In this document: piece after piece, positions 26,423 through 34,823 of the stretch
Layout: every line of letters starts with the position of its first letter
Position numbering within the stretch: the first letter of the stretch is position 1
Source: an uncultured Rivibacter sp.
GTDB taxonomy: Bacteria; Pseudomonadota; Gammaproteobacteria; Burkholderiales; Burkholderiaceae
Direction of reading: 5' to 3'
Assembly: GCA_946481025.1 (NCBI GenBank)
Contig: CAMLNA010000021.1
Coordinates: forward strand, 1-41,690
Length of the DNA stretch: 41,690 bases
Position numbers and translations under genes: made by a program
Notes under the pieces: model-generated
Seen by the model: only the letters and a program-made list of their open reading frames with translations
What the model was told of the DNA's origin: nothing
The model's database searches: none

Positions 26423-26796
26423 CGCGAGGGCGTGTAGACGCAGCGGTCGCCGCTGCTCTTGCGCTGCACGCTCACCGAATGCACCTGCGGTACGCGCTGC
26501 GCGATCTGTGCGTGGATGAACACGCACAGGTTCTCCAGCGTGGGCGTGCCCACCCCCGGCACTTCGTCGAGGAAGTGGTGGTCGAGCTGCTCGCGCACGG
26601 CGGCGATGGCCGCGCGCAGCACGCCCAGGTCCACCACCATGCCGGTGGCCGCATCGCGGGGGCCGCGCACCGCGACCTCGGCGGTGTAGGTATGTCCGTG
26701 GATGCGGCGGCTGCCCTTGGCCTCCGCCTGGCCCACTGCCGGCCGGCGCAGGGTGTGCGCGGCCTCGAAATAGAAGGACTGGCTCAGTTCGAACAT
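26416..26796 (-). CDS. queD: QueD-like 6-carboxytetrahydropterin synthase homologue
   Basis: 126 residues, T-fold enzyme expected to convert dihydroneopterin triphosphate to 6-carboxytetrahydropterin in queuosine synthesis. Zinc-binding histidines are visible: H14 (FEAAH) and H33 and H35 (HGH); LDHH (71-74) follows. The usual catalytic cysteine of the CxxxHGH motif is Ser29 here (SRRIHGH). The C-terminal KET-like catalytic Glu region reads QRKSSGDRCVY, without a matching Glu. Remaining cysteines are C91 and C119. It starts 13 bp after queE in an operon with it, which supports a queuosine role in spite of the changes. Confidence 0.82.
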   Translation of the reverse strand: MFELSQSFYFEAAHTLRRPAVGQAEAKGSRRIHGHTYTAEVAVRGPRDAATGMVVDLGVLRAAIAAVREQLDHHFLDEVPGVGTPTLENLCVFIHAQIAQRVPQVHSVSVQRKSSGDRCVYTPSRA

Positions 26797-26809
26797 CGGG
26801 GAGAGTCCT

Positions 26810-27442
26810 TCAGCGGATACCCAGGTACTTGTGCGTCTGCAGGCTCAGCTGCCAGCGCGGATGCTGCAGGCACCATTGCACGGCCCACTCGGTGTTCGCC
26901 TCGCGCTGCGGGCCGTCCATCGGCTGCACGCGGCGGTGCCCGAAGTCGAGCGCCTCCAGTTCGGCCAGGTCGATGCCTTGCTGCGGCACCACGACCTTCA
27001 GCTCCTGACCTGACCGCTGCACGAGCGGCGCGCCGGCCTTCGGGCTCACGCAGAGCCAATCGATGCCCGGCGGCGCAGCCACGGTGCCGTTGGTTTCGAC
27101 GGCGATCTCGAAGCCCTGCGCATGCAGCGCGTCGATCAGCGGCACGTCGACCTGCAGCAGCGGCTCGCCGCCGGTGAGCACCACGAAGCGGCCGGCACCG
27201 CCCTCGGGCCACAGCGAGGCGATGCGTGCGGCCAGGTCGTGCGCCTGCGCGAACTTGCCGCCCAGCGTGCCGTCGGTTCCGACGAAGTCGGTATCGCAGA
27301 ACTTGCAGACGGCGCTGGCGCGATCCTGCTCACGACCGGTCCAGAGGTTGCACCCGGCAAAGCGGCAGAACACGGCCGGCCGCCCCGCGTGGCTGCCTTC
27401 GCCTTGCAGGGTGTAGAAGATTTCCTTGACGCTGTAGGTCAT
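26810..27442 (-). CDS. queE: 7-carboxy-7-deazaguanine synthase QueE
   Basis: Radical-SAM enzyme making the 7-deazaguanine core of queuosine from 6-carboxytetrahydropterin. 210 residues. Cluster cysteines C31, C46, C49 show the CX14CX2C spacing that is characteristic of the QueE clade in beta- and other proteobacteria, instead of CX3CX2C. FYTLQGEGSHAGRPAVF, LTGGEPLLQ (SAM GGE motif) and ETNGT are present. It lies upstream of queD, with a small membrane protein gene before it. Confidence 0.93.
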   Translation of the reverse strand: MTYSVKEIFYTLQGEGSHAGRPAVFCRFAGCNLWTGREQDRASAVCKFCDTDFVGTDGTLGGKFAQAHDLAARIASLWPEGGAGRFVVLTGGEPLLQVDVPLIDALHAQGFEIAVETNGTVAAPPGIDWLCVSPKAGAPLVQRSGQELKVVVPQQGIDLAELEALDFGHRRVQPMDGPQREANTEWAVQWCLQHPRWQLSLQTHKYLGIR

Positions 27443-27455
27443 GTCGCTGCCCCGC

Positions 27456-27737
27456 TCATCGCCGGCCCGGGCCCCAGCCTGCCCACAGCAGCGCCAGCGC
27501 GCAAGCCGCCGTCATGGCGATGTAGGTGGCCATGCGGCCATCGCGCCCGGTGAGCACCAGCCCGCCGATCAGCACCAGCGCACAGGACCCCACGGCCCAG
27601 GCGGCGAGCCGGCGCAGCGTCACGCCCTGCAGGGCGTGACGCCACAGGAGCTTGGCCAGCAGCGCGCTCAGCAAGCCCACGCCCACCGCGGGCATGAAGA
27701 AATTCACGAAATGGATCAGTGCGTCGAGGAGGCCCAT
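27456..27737 (-). CDS. small three-helix membrane protein
   Basis: 93 residues from MGLLDALIHF. Three hydrophobic segments: about 9-30 (FVNFFMPAVGVGLLSALLAKLL), 45-63 and 70-87. Family unknown to me. It ends 14 bp before queE and may share its transcript. No clear ribosome-binding site precedes ATG 27737; an in-frame ATG at 27782 would put a hydrophilic stretch ahead of the first helix. The segment is otherwise read through on the opposite strand without a convincing gene. Confidence 0.6.
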   Translation of the reverse strand: MGLLDALIHFVNFFMPAVGVGLLSALLAKLLWRHALQGVTLRRLAAWAVGSCALVLIGGLVLTGRDGRMATYIAMTAACALALLWAGWGPGRR

Positions 27738-27831
27738 GTCTGTGGCCGATGCAACTTGGCGCCCGTGCGGCGGATTCGCCACGGGGCGTCCGGCTATGGA
27801 GCCGATAAGTCTTTGAAAAAGCTCGCAATTT

Positions 27832-27837
27832 TATAAT
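27832..27837 (+). promoter_or_regulatory. -10 box of hemA (leaderless)
   Basis: Perfect TATAAT ending 7 nt before the hemA ATG. No Shine-Dalgarno can fit. No convincing -35 at 16-18 bp. Confidence 0.6.
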
Positions 27838-27844
27838 CGCGGCC

Positions 27845-29185
27845 ATGAGCGTGTTTGCCCTCGGACTGAACCACACCACCGCCCCCGTGGACCTGCGGGG
27901 GCGGTTTGCCTTCACGCTCGAGCAACTGGCCCCCACGCTGCTCACCTTCCAGCAGCGCGTGCAGCCCGCCAGCGCCCCCGCGGGCCGGGCCCCCGAGGCG
28001 GCCATCCTGTCCACCTGCAATCGCACCGAGCTGTACTGCGCCGCCGGGCCGCAACTCGTGCGTCCGGCCATCGAATGGCTGGCCGGCGTGGGCGGCGTGG
28101 GTGCCGACGCGCTCAAGAACCACGCCTACGTGCTCGAGGGCGGCGAAGCCGCGCGCCATGCCTTCCGCGTGGCCAGCGGACTCGACTCCATGGTGCTGGG
28201 CGAGCCGCAGATCCTCGGCCAGATGAAGCAGGCGGTGCGCGAAGCCGACGTGGCCGGCACGCTGGGCACCACGCTGCACCAGCTCTTCCAGCGCAGCTTC
28301 GCGGTAGCCAAGGAGGTGCGCACCTCCACCGAGATCGGCTCGCATTCCATCAGCATGGCGGCCGCGGCGGTGCGCCTGGCGGCCCAGCTGTTCGAGGACC
28401 TGCGCGAGATCAAGGTGCTGTTCGTCGGCGCCGGCGAGATGATCGAGCTGGCCGCCACGCACTTCGCGGCCAAGACGCCGCGGCAGATGGTGGTGGCCAA
28501 CCGCACGCTCGAACGCGGCGAAAAGCTCGCCATCCGGCTGGGCGCCGAGGCCATGCGCCTGGCCGACCTGCCGGCCCGGCTGCACGAGTTCGACGCGGTG
28601 ATCTCCTGCACCGCGAGCACGCTGCCCATCATCGGCCTGGGTGCGGTGGAGCGCGCGCTCAAGGCGCGCAAGCACCGCCCGATGTTCATGGTGGACCTGG
28701 CGGTGCCCCGCGACATCGAGCCCGAAGTGGCACGCCTGTCCGACATCTATCTCTACACCGTGGACGACCTGTCGGCGCTGGTGCAGACCGCCGGCGAAAA
28801 GCGCCAGGCTGCCGTCGCGCAGGCCGAGGCGATCATCGAGACCGGCGTGCAGAGCTTCGTGCACTGGCTCGACCAGCGCGCCACCGTACCGCTCATCCAG
28901 GCGCTGCAGGCACAGACCGACGCCTGGCGCGAAACCGAAATCGCACGGGCGCGCAAGCTGCTCGCCAAGGGAACCGACGTCGAAGCGGTGCTCGATGCGC
29001 TGTCGCGCGGCCTCACGCAGAAGATGCTGCACGGCACCCTGGCCGAACTGCACGGCGCCGACAGCGTGCAGCGGCAGCAGCTCGCCGGCACCGTGTCGCG
29101 CCTGTTCCTGCGCGGCGAGTGGACCCCCGAATTGCGCAGCGCCGCCGCCCGCGCGGCCAACGACGACGACACCTCGCGCTCCTAG
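27845..29185 (+). CDS. hemA: glutamyl-tRNA reductase HemA
   Basis: First committed step of the C5 haem route: NADPH-dependent reduction of glutamyl-tRNA to glutamate-1-semialdehyde. 446 residues. Start [12 protein letters not shown], catalytic Cys58 in [22 protein letters not shown], and NADPH-binding [15 protein letters not shown]. The C-terminal dimerisation helices run about 330-430. It leads the hemA-prfA-prmC cluster. Confidence 0.97.
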   Translation: MSVFALGLNHTTAPVDLRGRFAFTLEQLAPTLLTFQQRVQPASAPAGRAPEAAILSTCNRTELYCAAGPQLVRPAIEWLAGVGGVGADALKNHAYVLEGGEAARHAFRVASGLDSMVLGEPQILGQMKQAVREADVAGTLGTTLHQLFQRSFAVAKEVRTSTEIGSHSISMAAAAVRLAAQLFEDLREIKVLFVGAGEMIELAATHFAAKTPRQMVVANRTLERGEKLAIRLGAEAMRLADLPARLHEFDAVISCTASTLPIIGLGAVERALKARKHRPMFMVDLAVPRDIEPEVARLSDIYLYTVDDLSALVQTAGEKRQAAVAQAEAIIETGVQSFVHWLDQRATVPLIQALQAQTDAWRETEIARARKLLAKGTDVEAVLDALSRGLTQKMLHGTLAELHGADSVQRQQLAGTVSRLFLRGEWTPELRSAAARAANDDDTSRS

Positions 29186-29245
29186 CGCCCCTGCCCCTCA
29201 GCCCGGCCCGTGCTTCCGGCACGCGCCTCATTTGCGCCTTCACCG

Positions 29246-30334
29246 ATGAAAGCCTCGCTCCGCCAACAATTCGACCGCCTCGCATTCCGCCTGCAGGAGC
29301 TCGACGCCGCGCTGGCCGACCCGGGGGTGGCGAGCGACATGACGCGCTTTCGCGGCCTGTCGCGCGAACATGCCGAAGTGGAGGGCCTGGTGAGCCGCTA
29401 CCGCCGCTATGTGCAGCGCGAAGGCGACCTGGCATCGGCGCGCGAGCTGCTCGAAGACCCCGACATGGCCGACATGGCACGCGACGAGATCGCGAGCGCC
29501 GAAGAGGAACTGGCGAGGCTCGACGGCGAACTGCAGCTCGCGCTGCTGCCCAAGGACCCGGACGACGACCGCAACGCCTTCGTCGAGATCCGCGCCGGCA
29601 CCGGCGGTGACGAATCGGCGCTGTTCGCGGCCGACCTGGCGCGCATGTACACGCGCTATGCCGAGCGCCAGGGCTGGCGCTGCGAGGTCATGTCCGAAAG
29701 CGTGTCCGATCTCGGCGGCTACAAGGAAGTGGTGCTGCGGTTCGAAGGCGATGCCGTGTACTCGCGCATCAAGTTCGAATCGGGCGGCCACCGCGTGCAG
29801 CGCGTGCCGGCCACCGAAACCCAGGGTCGCATCCACACCAGTGCCTGCACGGTGGCCGTGCTGCCCGAGCCCGACGAAGCAGAAGAGGTGCAGCTCAACC
29901 CGGCGGAGTTGCGCATCGACACCTTCCGCGCCTCGGGCGCCGGCGGCCAGCACATCAACAAGACCGACTCGGCCGTGCGCATCACCCACCTGCCCACCGG
30001 CCTGGTGGCCGAATGCCAGGACGACCGCTCGCAGCACCGCAACAAGGCCAAGGCCATGGCGGTGCTGGCCGCGCGGCTGCGCGACAAGGAGCGCCTCGAG
30101 CGCCAGGCCAGGGAAGCGGCCACCCGCAAGAGCCTGGTCGGCAGCGGCGACCGCAGCGACCGCATCCGCACCTACAACTTTCCGCAGGGCCGGCTCACCG
30201 ACCACCGCATCAACCTCACGCTCTACAAGCTCGGCAACATCATGGAAGGCGACCTCGACGAGGTGATCGCCGCCCTGCAGGCCGCGCGCGCGGCCGAACA
30301 GCTGGCCGAACTCGAGACCGGCGGGCTGGCATGA
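29246..30334 (+). CDS. prfA: peptide chain release factor 1 PrfA
   Basis: Recognises UAA and UAG stop codons. 362 residues. The anticodon-like tripeptide PAT is at 188-190 in RVPATE, and the catalytic GGQ at 233-235 in [14 protein letters not shown] 29246 ([12 protein letters not shown]) was chosen; ATG 29210 would add 12 residues. It lies 60 bp after hemA and overlaps prmC, whose product methylates its GGQ glutamine. Confidence 0.97.
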   Translation: MKASLRQQFDRLAFRLQELDAALADPGVASDMTRFRGLSREHAEVEGLVSRYRRYVQREGDLASARELLEDPDMADMARDEIASAEEELARLDGELQLALLPKDPDDDRNAFVEIRAGTGGDESALFAADLARMYTRYAERQGWRCEVMSESVSDLGGYKEVVLRFEGDAVYSRIKFESGGHRVQRVPATETQGRIHTSACTVAVLPEPDEAEEVQLNPAELRIDTFRASGAGGQHINKTDSAVRITHLPTGLVAECQDDRSQHRNKAKAMAVLAARLRDKERLERQAREAATRKSLVGSGDRSDRIRTYNFPQGRLTDHRINLTLYKLGNIMEGDLDEVIAALQAARAAEQLAELETGGLA

Positions 30335-31158
30335 GCGCGCAGACGGTGGGCTCGCTGCTCCAGGCCGCGCGCGCCGCCGGAGTGGACCGGCTCGATGCAC
30401 AACTGCTGCTGGCCCATGTGCTGCAGCGCCCCCGCGCCTGGCTGATCGCCCACGAGGATGCAGTGCTCGACGCCGCGCAGCTCGTGCAGGTACGGGCGGC
30501 ACTCGATCGCCGGGCCGCTGGCGTGCCGGTGGCCTACCTCCTGGGAGAGAAGGAATTCCACGGGCTCATGCTCGGCGTGAGTCCCGACGTGCTGGTGCCC
30601 CGGCCCGACACCGAGGTGCTGGTCGGGTGGGCGCTCGAACTGCTGGACGCGGCACCTGCCGGTGCCGAGGTCGCCGACCTCGGCACCGGCAGCGGGGCGA
30701 TCGCCCTGGCGTTGAAACATGCGTGTCCGCCTGCGAAGGTTTGTGCAGTGGATGTGAGCGCCGCCGCCCTGGCCGTGGCCCGCGGCAACGGCGAACGGCT
30801 CGCGCTGGCGGTCGAGTGGCTGGCCGGCCACTGGTGGTCTGCCTTGCATGCGCGGCGCTTCGATCTGGTGGTCAGCAACCCGCCCTACATCGCCGAAGGC
30901 GACCCGCATCTCGGGGCGTTGCAACACGAGCCGCAGCAGGCGCTCACATCGGGTGCCGATGGGCTCGATGCGATCCGGGAGATCGTGGCAGGGGCCGCAA
31001 ATCACCTGCGCCCGGGCGCATGGCTGCTGCTCGAGCATGGCCATGACCAGGCGCCGCCCGTCAGTGCACTGCTGCGCGACGCAGGCTTCGAAGCCGTTGC
31101 CACACGGCCCGATCTGGCGGGCCTGCCGCGTTGCACTGGCGGACGCCGGCCGGCTTGA
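30331..31158 (+). CDS. prmC: release factor glutamine methyltransferase PrmC
   Basis: Methylates the glutamine of the GGQ motif in release factors. 275 residues. N-terminal helical substrate domain, [16 protein letters not shown]-binding [12 protein letters not shown] (115-126) and the catalytic NPPY (183-186). ATG 30331 overlaps the prfA stop by four bases (ATGA), so the modifying enzyme is coupled to its substrate. Confidence 0.96.
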   Translation: MSAQTVGSLLQAARAAGVDRLDAQLLLAHVLQRPRAWLIAHEDAVLDAAQLVQVRAALDRRAAGVPVAYLLGEKEFHGLMLGVSPDVLVPRPDTEVLVGWALELLDAAPAGAEVADLGTGSGAIALALKHACPPAKVCAVDVSAAALAVARGNGERLALAVEWLAGHWWSALHARRFDLVVSNPPYIAEGDPHLGALQHEPQQALTSGADGLDAIREIVAGAANHLRPGAWLLLEHGHDQAPPVSALLRDAGFEAVATRPDLAGLPRCTGGRRPA

Positions 31159-31295
31159 CGCAGGCCGTTGCGTCGCCGCCATTCCCGGCGCTCTCTCGCC
31201 AAAGAATCCCCCACGGAACCATGCCAGCGTCGTAGCATCGCTTCGAAGTGCCTTGTCCCGAAAGGCCCGAGGGCCGAACCAGCAAGGAGGTCGCC

Positions 31296-31964
31296 ATGCG
31301 TACGAAGTCTTGGCTGATGGTGATGACGGTGGCCGGCGCCATGTCGAGCGCCGGCGTGTGGGCAGCCGACACGGGCGTGGCCTCGTGGGGACCGCGGCTG
31401 CAGGCTGCCGAGGGCTCCGACGGCTGGCTGTCGGCTTCACGCCTGCAGGGCAGGCTCGGGCTGGCCACCAGCAACCGGCTTGGCCGCATCGACAGCTTGG
31501 CGGGCAGTGCGGAAGACAGCTCCCGCATCGAGAGCGTGAGCCTGATGGGTGACTACTACTTCTCCATCCGCCGCGGCCTGCGCGCCACCGGCGGCGTCGT
31601 CCTCGGCTCGCGGCCCACCTTCTGGGCGGCCCAACCCAGCTTCGGCTTGCACGGCGCGACCACGGCGCTGGCGGCGGAGCGCCGCAGTTTCAGCCTCGGC
31701 GGCAGCGACATTCACGGCGACAACGGCCCCACCACCGCCGTGCCCTACCTCGGGGTCGGCTACACGGGTTCGGCTTCCGCCTCCCGCAGCGGCGACGCCC
31801 TGCGGGCCGGCGGCTGGGGTTTCACCGCCGACCTCGGGCTCATGGCGCAGAACTCCCGCCAGGGCTTGCGGCTGGGCAGCCGCCCGCAGCAAAGCTTCGA
31901 CGACTTCCTGCGCGACCTGAAGCTGGCGCCCATGGTGCAGCTCGGCGTGTCGTATTCGTTCTGA
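31296..31964 (+). CDS. putative outer-membrane beta-barrel protein
   Basis: 222 residues, no named family recognised. Signal peptide about 1-24 (MTVAGAMSSAGVWAAD). The mature part is Gly/Ser-rich with alternating strands, such as SLMGDYYFSI, ATGGVVLGSR, YLGVGYTGSAS and WGFTADLGLM. It ends LGVSYSF, a terminal aromatic as in outer-membrane barrels recognised by BamA. It resembles small OmpW-like barrels in outline only. A strong AAGGAGG site lies 8 nt before ATG 31296. It sits between prmC and grxD, where related genomes often have no gene. Confidence 0.72.
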   Translation: MRTKSWLMVMTVAGAMSSAGVWAADTGVASWGPRLQAAEGSDGWLSASRLQGRLGLATSNRLGRIDSLAGSAEDSSRIESVSLMGDYYFSIRRGLRATGGVVLGSRPTFWAAQPSFGLHGATTALAAERRSFSLGGSDIHGDNGPTTAVPYLGVGYTGSASASRSGDALRAGGWGFTADLGLMAQNSRQGLRLGSRPQQSFDDFLRDLKLAPMVQLGVSYSF

Positions 31965-32005
31965 GGTCTTGGCGCCGGCGCAAGGGCGGGCACGGCGCTT
32001 TGCCG

Positions 32006-32011
32006 TATAAC
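32006..32011 (+). promoter_or_regulatory. putative -10 box of grxD
   Basis: TATAAC, 36 bp before ATG 32048, in the 83-bp gap after the barrel protein gene. Confidence 0.3.
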
Positions 32012-32047
32012 CTCGTCTCTTTTCCTGCTTGCATGACCGAGACCCCC

Positions 32048-32365
32048 ATGAGCGACGTTCAACAACGCATCTCCGACCTGGTGCACGGCAACCGCGTGGT
32101 GCTGTTCATGAAAGGCACGGCGCAGTTTCCGATGTGCGGCTTTTCCGGCCGCGCCGTGCAGATCCTCAAGTCCTGCGGCGTGACGGACCTGAAGACCGTC
32201 AACGTGCTCGAAGACGAGGAGATCCGCCAGGGTGTGAAGGAATACGCCAACTGGCCCACCATCCCGCAGCTCTACGTGAACGGCGAGTTCGTCGGCGGCT
32301 CGGACATCATGATGGAGATGTACCAGGCCGGCGAGCTTCAGCAGGTGCTCGGCCAGCAGGCCTGA
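32048..32365 (+). CDS. grxD: monothiol glutaredoxin GrxD (CGFS type)
   Basis: Iron-sulfur cluster carrier/donor rather than a classic thiol reductase. 105 residues. Monothiol CGFS with Cys30 (PMCGFSG), WPTIPQLYVNGEF (cis-proline loop) and GGSDI, all typical. Start MSDVQQRI at 32048 was chosen; ATG 32033 would add five residues (MTETP). It precedes ubiX, a common pair. Confidence 0.95.
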   Translation: MSDVQQRISDLVHGNRVVLFMKGTAQFPMCGFSGRAVQILKSCGVTDLKTVNVLEDEEIRQGVKEYANWPTIPQLYVNGEFVGGSDIMMEMYQAGELQQVLGQQA

Positions 32366-32395
32366 CCACCGGTCAGCCGCCTCCCTTCGGGGCGG
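32362..32395 (+). other. two hairpins in the grxD-ubiX gap
   Basis: CTGACC-ACC-GGTCAG (32362-32376) contains the grxD stop, and a GC-rich hairpin with a CTTCGG cap follows (32377-32395). The second ends 7 nt before the TTG start of ubiX, which lacks a Shine-Dalgarno. No T-run. Confidence 0.35.
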
Positions 32396-32402
32396 ACTCC
32401 AC

Positions 32403-32981
32403 TTGGCTCAAGAGATCAACTCACAGCGGCTGGTTGTCGGCATCACCGGCGCCACGGGTGCCGTGTATGGCGTGCGCCTGCTCGAGCGCGCACGGGCGCT
32501 CGGGCTCGAGACGCATCTCGTCGTCACGCCGGCCGGCGTGCTGAACGTGCACCACGAGCTGGGCCTCGACCGCGCCACGCTCGAAGCGCTGGCCGACCAT
32601 GCCTACAACCCCGCCGAGGTGGGGGCCTGCATCGCAAGCGGCAGCTTCGACACCGCCGCGATGGTGGTGGCCCCCTGCTCGATGAAAAGCCTGGCCGCCA
32701 TTGCACACGGCCTGGGGGACAACCTGCTCACACGCGCCGCCGACGTGACGCTGAAGGAGCGCCGCCGCCTGCTGCTGATGGTGCGAGAGACGCCGTTCAA
32801 CCTTGCGCACCTGCGCAACATGACCGCCGTCACCGAAATGGGAGGCGTGATCTTTCCGCCCCTGCCCGCGTTCTATCACCGGCCGCAGACGGTGCACGAC
32901 CTGGTGGACGACACGGTGGAGCGGGCACTCGCCCTCCTGGGCGTGCGGCACGCGCAGCCGCGCGCATGGAAGGGGCTCTGA
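32403..32981 (+). CDS. ubiX: flavin prenyltransferase UbiX
   Basis: Makes prenylated FMN, the cofactor of the UbiD decarboxylase in ubiquinone synthesis. 192 residues, flavodoxin-like fold: VVGITGATGAVYGVRLLE at the start, VVAPCSMKSLAAIAHGLGDNL and RETPFNLAHLRNM with phosphate-binding residues. The start is TTG 32403; no ATG or GTG is available in frame and no ribosome-binding site is visible. It is the last gene of the hemA-to-ubiX run; a convergent transglycosylase gene follows. Confidence 0.94.
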   Translation: MAQEINSQRLVVGITGATGAVYGVRLLERARALGLETHLVVTPAGVLNVHHELGLDRATLEALADHAYNPAEVGACIASGSFDTAAMVVAPCSMKSLAAIAHGLGDNLLTRAADVTLKERRRLLLMVRETPFNLAHLRNMTAVTEMGGVIFPPLPAFYHRPQTVHDLVDDTVERALALLGVRHAQPRAWKGL

Positions 32982-32999
32982 CGCCCCGCCCCGGCCAGC

Positions 33000-33671
33000 T
33001 CACACGCCCCGCTGGGCGGACGAGGCCGGCGCTTCGACTTCCGGCGTGAACAGCCAGCGCTTGCGTGCGGCAAATACCGCGTTGGGGTATTCGGCCTTGC
33101 CACGGCTGCCGTTGTAGCGACCCAGTCCCAGGAAAAGATCGCCCTTCTCCCGGTCGATGTAGTGGCGCAGGATCACGCAGCCGAACCGCAGGTTGGTCTG
33201 CATGTGGAACAGCCGGCTCACATTGCCGTCGCCGATCACCCGGCTCCAGAACGGCATCACCTGCATGTAGCCGCGTGCGCCGACCACGCTGATGGCGTAT
33301 TTGCGAAAGCCGCTTTCCACCTCGATGAGCCCGAGCACCAGCGCGGTGTCGAGGCCGGCACGCTTGCTCTCGTACCAGACAGCCTCGAGGAACTCGCGCC
33401 GCACCTGGAAATCGGGCTTGCGCCGCTTGAGGCGATCGCCCACATGGGCCAGCCAGCGCCAGTAGGCGAGGCGCTCCTGCACCGTGGCGAACTCCGGCCG
33501 TGGCGGTGCGTTGTTGGCAATGGCGGCCGAAAGCGCCGAGCGGACCGCGTCGGCCAGCGGCTCCTCCACCTGCGCGCCGGCGAGCGACAGGCCCGGCAGC
33601 CCGGCCGCCGCCAATGCCACGCAAGCCCGACGGCGCGGCAACCAGACCTTGCTGACCTTGTGAAGATTCAT
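33000..33671 (-). CDS. lytic transglycosylase (SLT domain)
   Basis: 223 residues, cleaves peptidoglycan between MurNAc and GlcNAc. N-terminal signal-like region (about 1-38: VWLPRRRACVALAAAGLPGLSLAGA, shown by the RRRA and hydrophobic run), then the SLT domain (about 95-200). The catalytic Glu lies in GLIEVESGF, followed by GARGYMQVMPFW and LGRYNGSRGKAEYPNAV. It is the third of proS-DUF418-transglycosylase, its start overlapping the DUF418 stop by four bases. Confidence 0.88.
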   Translation of the reverse strand: MNLHKVSKVWLPRRRACVALAAAGLPGLSLAGAQVEEPLADAVRSALSAAIANNAPPRPEFATVQERLAYWRWLAHVGDRLKRRKPDFQVRREFLEAVWYESKRAGLDTALVLGLIEVESGFRKYAISVVGARGYMQVMPFWSRVIGDGNVSRLFHMQTNLRFGCVILRHYIDREKGDLFLGLGRYNGSRGKAEYPNAVFAARKRWLFTPEVEAPASSAQRGV

Positions 33672-34810
33672 GGCGTGATTTTCCGCCGCCGCGGCCCGGC
33701 GAGCCAATGTTCGAGCGGCCCGATCGAGCCCCGCGATGCCGCAACGCTGCCGAGCACCGCACAGGCGGCCCAGCCGGCCAGCGCAATTGCCGCCACCACC
33801 AGGGTGCCAGGCTGCCTGGCCGCGCCTGCGCCACTGAAGCACAAGGCCAGTACCACCGACCAGCCCACATACAACGACAAGGTGTACCGCCCCGCCGGCG
33901 CCAGCGTCGCCAGCCACGCCGCTGCACCGGCGTGCCAGCGGGCAGCCAGCGCCGCCACCACGGTGGCCGAAAGCCACGGTCCCACCAGCGCCGAAGCAAC
34001 CACCACCGTGTTCTGTGCCGCATGGCCTCGCGAGACCGCCTGGTCGAGCAGGACTGCATACGCCACGTTGGCCGCCAGGGCCACCGGCAGCCAGCGTGCG
34101 ACCCGCATGCGAGCGCGCTGCCAGCGCCGATGGGTCAACCAGCGCAGGCGGCCAGCCGCGAAACCAGCGAGGGTGATCGTCGCCAGCTCGGGCAGGAACA
34201 ACAGCGGCGCAAGCAGCACGGTGTTCCAGTACGCGCTCAGGTTGAGCACCCACCACTCGCGCCAGGTGCCCGCGCTCGCATAGCTCGGCAGCGCTTCGGT
34301 GAGCGCAGGCGAGCCGGTGTTGAGCGCCGCGGCGAGTGCCATCGAAACGCCCCACAGCACCAGGAGCCCCCCCAGCGTCCGACGCAGCGTCGGCAGCGGC
34401 AGGCGCACCCAGCGCAGCAGCAACAAGCCGCACACGGCGTAGGCCGTGAGGATGTCGCCGCTGTAGACCAACGCACCGTGCAACACCCCCAGCAGGAGCA
34501 GGCGCCTCATGCGCTGGCGCCGGTGCACGAGCGCGGTCGCGGCACGGCTGCGCATCGAAAGCGCAAAGCTGTAGCCGAACAGGAAGGCCAGCAGCGGATA
34601 GGCCTTGGCCTGGAACAGCGCCGTCATGCCGATGAAAGCAGCATGCGCCGGCCAGGAGTCGGCGGGGACCGGCACGCCGGGAAGCGGGCCGTACGGGCCC
34701 ACCGCATAGCTCATGGCATTGACGACCAGCACGCCGGCCAGCGCCAGCATGCGCAGGCCGTCGACCAGCGGTTCGCGCGACACGGGGTGCAGCGGCTCGG
34801 CCTGCACCAT
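33668..34810 (-). CDS. DUF418 polytopic membrane protein
   Basis: 380 residues from ATG 34810, which has GAGG 11 nt upstream; an in-frame GTG at 34822, one base past the proS stop, is a possible longer start. About nine hydrophobic segments spread over the length. The N-terminal motif LVDGLRMLALAGVLVVNAMSYA and the C-terminal AGRYTLSLYVGWSV are typical of DUF418/YeiB-like proteins, acyltransferase-like in topology. Substrate unknown. It lies between proS and a transglycosylase, overlapping the latter, which fits an envelope role. Confidence 0.82.
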   Translation of the reverse strand: MVQAEPLHPVSREPLVDGLRMLALAGVLVVNAMSYAVGPYGPLPGVPVPADSWPAHAAFIGMTALFQAKAYPLLAFLFGYSFALSMRSRAATALVHRRQRMRRLLLLGVLHGALVYSGDILTAYAVCGLLLLRWVRLPLPTLRRTLGGLLVLWGVSMALAAALNTGSPALTEALPSYASAGTWREWWVLNLSAYWNTVLLAPLLFLPELATITLAGFAAGRLRWLTHRRWQRARMRVARWLPVALAANVAYAVLLDQAVSRGHAAQNTVVVASALVGPWLSATVVAALAARWHAGAAAWLATLAPAGRYTLSLYVGWSVVLALCFSGAGAARQPGTLVVAAIALAGWAACAVLGSVAASRGSIGPLEHWLAGPRRRKITP

Positions 34811-34823
34811 GCCGCCCGTCACC

